Below the pieces are notes generated by a model, which saw only the letters and a list, made by a program, of their open reading frames with translations, did no database searches and was not told the DNA's origin. Below are positions 56,840 to 64,000 of a DNA stretch of 64,000 bases, piece after piece; positions within the stretch are counted from its first letter, which is position 1; each line of letters begins with the position of its first letter. The DNA lies in the NCBI GenBank assembly GCA_033980235.1, contig CM067077.1:8712602-8776601 (forward strand), read 5' to 3'. The translations under genes and the position numbers were made by a program. The stretch is from Diadema setosum (Eukaryota > Echinodermata > Echinoidea > Diadematoida > Diadematidae).

Positions 56840-57612
56840 GTGAGTGTATTTAGCCATTGTAAATAAAAACTATACGTTAGATTTTGTCATTGGTATTTGA
56901 ATGAACATGCCCTGATATAATGCAGAGAGGACCGTTATCAACTTTACATTACAACAAGATGCCGTTGTCCAAGTCAAGCGTTTTGCTTATTGATAACGGT
57001 CTCTTCCACCTGAATGTACACTTAAAATCTGTAATGATATTTATGTATTATTTCAAATGATTATTTATTTGTAACGCGAAATATTGCTTATATAGTTTCA
57101 TGACTTGTGAATATGTTGAATATTGCTATATTTATTTTCTGTTATATTATACAAGTGGAGAAATAAAACTTACTGAAACTGAAACTTAGCGTAAAAATGG
57201 GGTGTGTTTTATTTTTATCATCTGTTTCAATGTACAATTTACCTTCGAGGGTCATTCCAATAGTCATGGCTGATAGTTTCTTCAACGCAGGGAAGCACTG
57301 AAAAAGTGGAACTGACCTGGGTACATAACATTAGTGTGCACTTTTTGTACTAGACAGACCAATGATTACTAATTCATTCGCTATTTAGATACAACCAAAG
57401 AAACAATCACTTCAGTGTAACATAATATTGAGGTGGAGTTACTCTTCTATATAGCTGTCAATATCAAGAAAGTTTGATGTTTTCTGTAACGAAGTCCTGG
57501 TGTATACTAATGGCACTTACAATGAACTGTTTAACAAACTAAAGTTTTTGACTCGCGCTAACTGATAAAGTTCCATACTGTTGCGTTACAGGATGGGGTC
57601 TTCTCTAACAAG

Positions 57613-58655
57613 ATGAATAATAACAGAATACGTTTCCTGGCGATGATACTAATGATGTGCATCATTAACAGTCTGGCTTTGGAAGTCTACAAGTTCTACG
57701 AAGGGAGAAATGTGTCGCTTGAATTCCATCAACCTCTGTCCAGCATTTCCACTTTTGAATATATGAGCTTTATTCAATTCAGTCAGAATGCTACTTCTGC
57801 AGGAATGGAAACATGGTTCCTGGCTGCCTCACACCTCAGCAATTCAGACGTTTTTCGGCCCATAGCGAAAGATCACCAACTCACTTGATAGTGACTCTCA
57901 GCATTTACGCTATCAATTCCGAGGACAGTCATATCTATCTATTCGCGTTAAGAGAAGACAAAAATTGGGATCGAAGTTATTTTTACAGTCAGGATGCCTT
58001 TGTTGAAGTCATTCGTCCACCAAGCCTAACAGAATGTACTGTGAAACCCTCTGAGTATTCAGCTGCTTGGAATGAGGTAAATTGCACATCTTTGCTTGCT
58101 AGTGACGGGGAAGGTTCCCTCTTCTGCTTTCAAGACAAGGAAAAGGCTTCATTCAAGGGATCGCCTGTGCTTTTAAATGATCACGTGACCTGTACTTTCT
58201 GGATGAATGCCCGTCTGCCCATCAAATGTTGTTCATACGAAGCAACATTTCCAATAACATCCGAGTGTTGTTCCCAATTTGTGTATAACCCTTCAACACA
58301 CATTGATGAGTCAGAACATTTTAGAAACCTTTCAAGCAATCACGTGACAACATTTACTTCTGAATTGGAAATAACTGAAGAAATTAACTTTACAAAAACA
58401 AAATCAGACAAGAAAGCAACAGTGCAGTCATCACAACAAAGGGATCCATGGCGAAGAATACTTTGATTGCACTATTATTATTACTACCACTTTCCCTGAT
58501 TGCTTTGTACTTGTTTTGTTACACTCATGTGAAGAAAAGGAAAATTGCTGAAGAAAAGGCGAATTTTGTAGCTAAAGCCCTAAATAAGCATCTGATCATG
58601 TTGATTACAACGTATCTCAGCCTACCTGACATACCGAAAGCTCTTATACAGACAG
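57613..58655 (+). pseudogene. Ig-like cell-surface protein, paralogue 5 (two frameshifts)
   Basis: Acceptor CAG ends at 57591; start ATG 57613, overlapping the TGA of an eight-codon upstream ORF (57593-57616). Signal peptide and LEVYKFYEGRNVSLEFHQPL are intact. A net +2 change near 57765 shifts the frame. The second frame carries VPGCLTPQQFRRFSAHSE, the D-S strand, and all second-domain cysteines (SLFCFQD, VTCTFWMN, CCSYEATFPI) to 58466. A second shift near 58448 leads to the membrane segment (IALLLLLPLSLIALYLFCYT) and a tail of over 40 residues: KKRKIAEEKANFVAKALNKH, then LSLPDIPKALIQTG. It ends at CAGACAG|GTA (GT at 58656), also seen in pseudogene 3. It best preserves the probable ancestral cytoplasmic tail. 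The frameshifts could be sequencing errors, but two independent ones favour decay. Confidence 0.85.
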
Positions 58656-58789
58656 GTATACTAGAAAAGGACAGAAAGACTGTTGCATTACGTTCTGAAT
58701 GTTTTCACGTATTGTTGTGCAATAGTACACAGTATTTTTTAATGATTTCAGGTATGTCTGAAAGCTTTGTGAATTTCATTTCATGTGTT

Positions 58790-61700
58790 TTCTACCATTT
58801 TGTGTCCACGTTAACGGCAATGTGGCTTGTCCGGCATTGCTCTACATTCTGTTACATTTCCCAACGAAAATAGGAAGAATTGCTTTGAGTTTTATCACAA
58901 TGAATATGAGTAATGCTTTTGTATATGTTCAGTCATTGGAAGGTGAAAATTCTGTAACCATTACAAATAATGAGAACGGTGATAATTCTGACTCATTTTT
59001 TTTCAACCACAGAAACCAATGAATTAAAACTTGATTTTGATCCTAATTATATTCCACCTCCCATTTTTTCTACAAGTTACTGCTTAGAAAAAGATGTCAT
59101 TTCATCATCCAATTCGGACCCAAATCAAATCAAATCAAATGTTTCTCATTTTAATATTAGGAGCCAACATTTTGATCAATTTCACTTATTCATTGATGTA
59201 ATTTCGATTCACACATGGTGTCATCGGCCTTTAGCGAAACATGTTTACAGGAGGTGTCACCTTCCTCTTTGTTTCATATTGATAGATTCAAACTGATTAC
59301 AAACAATAGATTGTGCAAGAAAGGAGGTGGAGTTGGTTTTTATGTAACAGAAAATTTAACTCTTTATGAGCCACGTTCGCACATCCGACTTTAATAGTCG
59401 ACGGCGTGCCAACTTCGCATATTCTGCTCAACAAACAAAGCCGCCAAACCGATCGATAAATCGCTAATCTCGCGGTACAATCAAAGCGTTTCTCGCCCTT
59501 TTGTTCCTCTCATATACAGCTTTCATTTTATGTGGTGATTGACTATCAAGCGGTGTTCCAAACTAAATTTCCGTGCACATTCTAAGTTTCTGTCACTATT
59601 TTATGTGCAAAAGCCATGCCTTTATACAGCAATGTAGCAACTGGTAATTCAATAGAAAAATTGAAAATAGAATTGTCATACATTGTATATGGAAGCAAAG
59701 TTGGCATTCCTCTTTAACTTTGCTCACTATTATGTCCAGCTTAACAGAAATTTGTAGAAGTTATACAAATTGTAAAAACAAACTTCTTTCTCAAAGCATG
59801 ACTACCTTCGTGTCTCAGAACAACGTGGCACACAGGGGGTTTCCACCATGGCACATTAAGAGTTAAACCATCGGTTGCTAGAAGAGTTCAGTTTTATTAC
59901 ATAATTGTTTGAGAGTATTTTCATTGAGATAAAAGCACCAAATAAAGGAAATGTAATTGTTGGAGAAATTTATAGGCCACCAAACTCTAATTTTACTGAA
60001 TTTAGTGAATTACTCCACGGTATTTGTCGAATAATTATTTTAAGAATAAAATAATCATGTTTTCTTATGGGTGATTTTAATTTAAATTTTTTGAATTATG
60101 ATAATCATAATTGTCAAGAGTTTCTTAATCAACTGTTGTCCAAGTCTTTATTCCTCTCATAAGAAGACCTCCAAGAATCACCGACCTCTCTTCTATTTTA
60201 ACAGATAATATATTTTTTTAACAATTCATTTTCTGATATTTCATCTGGTATTGTTGTTACGGATATCTCTGATCATTTTCCTGGGTATGCACTTATTGGT
60301 AGTATCCACCCTCTTGGTGACAGTGTGCCCAAAAAGTCCGGTTTTCGTGTTATGTCAGACTCAAACATGAATACTTTTAGAGAAAGGTTGAAACTCGTTG
60401 ATTGGTCGATTGTATATAATCAAAATGACGTAAATCTAACTTTTGATATTTTTATAGATATTTTTGTTAACTCAGCTTAATATTGCTATCCCTTGTCGTA
60501 AATATTCTAATTCAATCATTAAAAAAGTACCCCGGCAGCCATGGCTTACCAAATCACTTTTTAAATCAATCACTAAGAAAAATAAACTTTTTATAAACAT
60601 CGCAAAGTACCTACAGTTACAAATAAGTCCAGATATACTCAGTATCGTAACATCCTCACTTCTGCATTACGGTCAGCCAAACGGATGTATTTTATGAATC
60701 AATTCGACAAATGTAAATTTGATGTGAAGTGTACGTGGAGGGTGATAAACCGAGCGTTGAAACGTAATACTGATAATAACGCGCCTAGTTATATTCAAGA
60801 GGACGATGTTCGTATTGATGACCCCATAGATATAGCTGAAGTTTTTAATGATTTTTTAGTAAACATTGGGCCAAATCTGGCTGATAAAATTCCTGATGCG
60901 CAGCGGGAATTTCACTCTTTCCTTGGTGGTAGGAATATGGAATCTTTATTTTTTGTCCCGATTGTCGAAGATGAAATATTAAAGATTACTGATAAGTTAA
61001 ATAATAAAAAAAGTTCGGGATATGATGGAATCACAAACTTCTTGGTAAAAATGTGATTCATGAAATAATTTCGCCTCTTATATTTTCGATCAATCTTTAT
61101 CTACTGGTAAAGTTCCTCAAAAAATGAAAGTAGCCTAGTTGTTCCTATTTTTTAAAAAAGGGCGAAAAGACCTTGTTAATAATTATCGCCCCATTTCTCT
61201 TTTAACTTCCTTTTCAAAGATACTCGAAAAACTTGTGTATAAACGCACCCTTAATTTTTTCTCCAGGCAAAAATGTCTACTGAATCTCAATTTGCATTTC
61301 GGAAAAAAACAGTTATACAACTCACGCATTACTCAAGTTTAATGATAAGATAGCTCATGCTATAGATGATGTTTCTCACGCTGTCGGTGTTTTCCTTGAC
61401 TTCTCCAAGGCGTTTGATACAATAGACATGACATGACCTTTTACTTTATAAGTTAAATCATTACGGAATTCGGGGAAGGGCGCCAGAATGGTTCACTGAT
61501 TATTTGACAAATACAAAACAATTTGTAAGTATACACGGTCAAGACTCCCAACCCAAACTGATTTCTTGTGGTGTTCCACAGGGTTCCTTGTTAGGCCCAC
61601 TTCTCTCTCTTTTACATATTAACGATATCCAGAACTCCTCTAAGATGCTTTCCTTTGTTTGTTTTGCAGATGATACAAATTTGTTCTTCTCTCATCAAAA

Positions 61701-63285
61701 TCCTGATGCGCTTTTAAACATAATAGATAAAGACCTTGTTTCTGTTCAATCTAGGATTTTTGCAAACAAATTATCCTTAAACATTGATAAAACTCAGTAT
61801 ATGTTATTCAGTAATTCGCCACCCGTGTTACCTCTCTCTTTCAAGATAAACAACATTGATCTGTCACAGGTCAATAGTACAAAAATTTTGGGTCTTTATA
61901 TCGATAGTGATTTACCTTGGAGAACCCATGTTGATTATGTAAGCAGAATTATTGCTAGAAATACCGGGGTTCTTAACAAACCTAGCTATTATTTTCCAAG
62001 TAATATTCTACAGAGCATATATTCAACTTTGATATTTCCCTATCTCAACTATGGGATTCTTGCGTGGGGAAATGCTTCTAAAAACCTTATCGATTCGTTA
62101 TTTATTGTACAAAAACGCGCTGTTAGAATTGTTAACCACACTGGATATTTATCCTAGACGAACGAACTTTTTGTTAGTAACAAAATTTTGAAAATTCCCG
62201 AGTTTTTTTATTACAACGTTGGCCTGTTTATGTTAATTCAACTGGCCAATTACCAGTCGTATTTTCCCAAATGTTTACAAGAAAATATATAGTCCATGAT
62301 TATCCAACTCGTCAACGTTACGCATATCACCTTCCACGTACCCGAACAATTTTCGCGAAAAAAACAAACAAACATTATGTTCACTGGGCCCAAATATTGG
62401 AACGAACTCCCTACGGAACTGGTAAGTTGTACCGCTGTAACCTCGTTCAAACGAAAACTGAAGCAATATCTTCTTAGCAGCTACATTGTACGGCATGCAT
62501 AGTGTATAGTTCTTGTTGCTCTTTATGTTACCCCTTGTTTATCCCTAGTCCGGCGGGATCCGAACCATGAACACTATTTTTGATCAGTCTGCCTGTTGGG
62601 CTCTTCATGCACCTATTGTTCCACTCGGTTATCGAAATTCTCGCGCGTGACAGCTGTCGGTTACATTGGTCACACGGAATCCTTGGTTTTAGGACCCATG
62701 CTGGAATGTTACTCCTGAGCTTTATTTCCCTAGTACACGGTATTGTTTACATTCACGACAAATCTCCTCATTATTCCACCTTCTTCTTATGTATATATGT
62801 ATTTTCTATACTCTGCAACACACCCCTTGAATCTCTGCAATGCCAGTTGTTGTTCTACCAATGTCCTTACTAAGTAGTAGGTTATACTGCTGCAACATGT
62901 GACTTTTCTGTATTTTTATTTAGTTTATATATATATTTCATTGGATTTTTTGTTTTGTTTGTTTTAATCGGTTTCACCACTTATAGTTGGTCTTAAAAAA
63001 AAAAAATCCGCATTTTAAACTTCCCCTAATCTGATTACTCACGGGACCTGCGGCTGTACAAGCTAATGCTTTTACGCAGGCCCCATCATATTTTTTTTCG
63101 CATTGTGACCACAGTTTGATTCGCATGCATACAGACCTCGTGTTTATACCAAATCAAACTTCTGTACATTCCGATGAAGTCTCATCTAGTCTATGTTTTG
63201 TATAATTTTCGTATTTATATACTTTATTGTGATATATGTGAGAAATATGAAAATAAATTGAAATGAAATGGAAAAATTTGATAAT
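58790..63285 (+). mobile_element. CR1/L2-like LINE, 4.5 kb, inactive
   Basis: Lies in the 3' flank of pseudogene 5: flank homology to the 25.5-kb flank stops near 58788 and resumes at 63290. From 5' to 3': endonuclease remnants (VSHFNIRS, 59150; GGGVGFYVTEN, 59323), a post-endonuclease region (PRQPWLTKSLFKSITKKNKL, 60530), a pre-RT part (60685-61056), RT (61504-62157: SCGVPQGSLLGPLL, VCFADDTNLFF, NKLSLNIDKTQYMLFS, LNYGILAWGNASKN), a C-terminal DYPTRQRYAYHLPRTRTIF-like block (about 62296) and a tail AAAATAAATTGAAATGAAATGG. Multiple stops and shifts. Confidence 0.85.
59360..59862. mobile_element. MITE with TTAA target inside the LINE
   Basis: 503 bp; ends CTCTTTATGAGCCACG and CCATGGCACATTAAGAG (inverted), flanked by TTAA (59356-59359 and 59863-59866). 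It interrupts the endonuclease part between VTENL and the VARRVQF stretch. piggyBac-type target. Confidence 0.75.
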
Positions 63286-64000
63286 AGAACTGTTCCTTCT
63301 TCTGTCGTTCTGTCATTTTGTCTTATAACACTGCCACGGATTTTCCTTCACTTGTGTATTCATTTTTAGTCAATATCATTTGAAATATTGTGTATTATAT
63401 AGAAGCACTGTGGTATATAGTCAGCAGAGACTTTCTGCACTCTGAGTACAGACGGTGAGTTCAAATCCTGCCTTTAGCATACGCCTACCACTGCCTACAT
63501 CCACAGCTATGACATTTGTTTCATGCTGATCCTCTTGTGCCCCATCTTCATACGACAACTTTGCAATTCTGAGGCTAATGGTAATAGTATAGTCATCTCG
63601 GAGAGCTGTATCTTAGCGAGTAAGAAACTACTTCATTAAATGAGACCGTACAAAGAGTTTGAATGTAAAATCAGATATAAAAAATACGCAAATTTCACAT
63701 TTTCAAGAGGAAATCCACCCAAAAATAAATACATTCTAAAAGAAAGAATTCATATTCTACAGAATGTTCCAAAATGAGAAAAATTGGTAAACAAGAAATA
63801 AAAAAGATATGACACTTAGAAGTTTCAAATTTCTTTGAAAATCATTTATTGACCAGTCCTAATGAATATTCAAATGAGCTAGATGATAATGTTATGCCCT
63901 CACAATTTTCCATGTATGTTATGTAAGAAATTCCTACAAATTGGTATATTTAGCCTATAAATCCCCTACCAAAATATTTTATTTGGGTGTGTGTGTGTGT
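63286..64000 (+). other. Resumed 3' flank of pseudogene 5
   Basis: Parallels 25.5-26.3 kb: TAACACTGCCACGGATTTTCC, GCACTGTGGTATATAGTCAG...GAGTTCAAATCCTGCC (tRNA-like, 63408-63473), TTAAATGAGACCGTACAAAGAG and ACAGAATGTTCCAAAATG. No gene. Ends in (GT)n at the window edge. Confidence 0.6.

Overview
This is animal nuclear DNA. It is AT-rich and gene-poor, with introns, microsatellites and many layers of degraded transposable elements. Three things point to a marine deuterostome invertebrate, most likely an echinoderm: a Ty3/gypsy element with the integrase-before-RT order of the deuterostome Gmr1 group, several CR1/L2-type LINEs, and frequent TAGGCCTA palindromes. The species cannot be fixed from the sequence.

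The only host genes I can support belong to one tandemly duplicated family of about 305-residue cell-surface proteins. Each has a signal peptide, two Ig-like cysteine-bearing domains, a variable Ser/Thr-rich stalk and a C-terminal hydrophobic segment. Intact copies lie at 7794-8708, 11821-12750 and 48360-49280. Broken copies lie at 13445-13693, 24821-25404 and 57613-58655. All are on the + strand. Four copies share a non-coding first exon with a proximal promoter block, ending at donors 11365, 24087, 27594 and 56839. The whole coding region sits in exon 2. The 3' flanks also match and carry a decayed tRNA-like SINE, so the duplicated unit includes promoter, gene and flank.

Layout: 1-7.7 kb holds SINEs, LINE tails and MITEs; 7.8-8.7 kb gene 1; 10.2 kb a TIR element carrying a tRNA-like sequence; 11.2-13.7 kb gene 2, a MITE and a 3' fragment of another paralogue; 18-21 kb a LINE tail and a 1.9-kb foldback element; 23.9-25.7 kb pseudogene 3; 27.4-27.6 kb an exon 1 that I assign to gene 4. 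From 28 to 47.4 kb is a nested retroelement pile: CR1/L2-like LINEs, a Gmr1-like LTR element at 32353-37099, a nearly intact second LINE on the - strand at 43.12-46.75 kb, and five or more TIR elements. On this reading the pile is the roughly 20.7-kb intron of gene 4 (48.36-49.28 kb). Then come a composite GC-rich MITE, an AGGTCA-rich repeat (50.9-52.2 kb), a LINE remnant (52.7-54.7 kb), and pseudogene 5 (56.7-58.7 kb), whose 3' flank was split by a 4.5-kb LINE and resumes at 63.29 kb.

The family resembles a rapidly evolving receptor array. Paralogues differ mainly in stalk, anchor and tail, one copy has lost a cysteine pair together, and transposons have been inserted into the tail-coding region of two copies.
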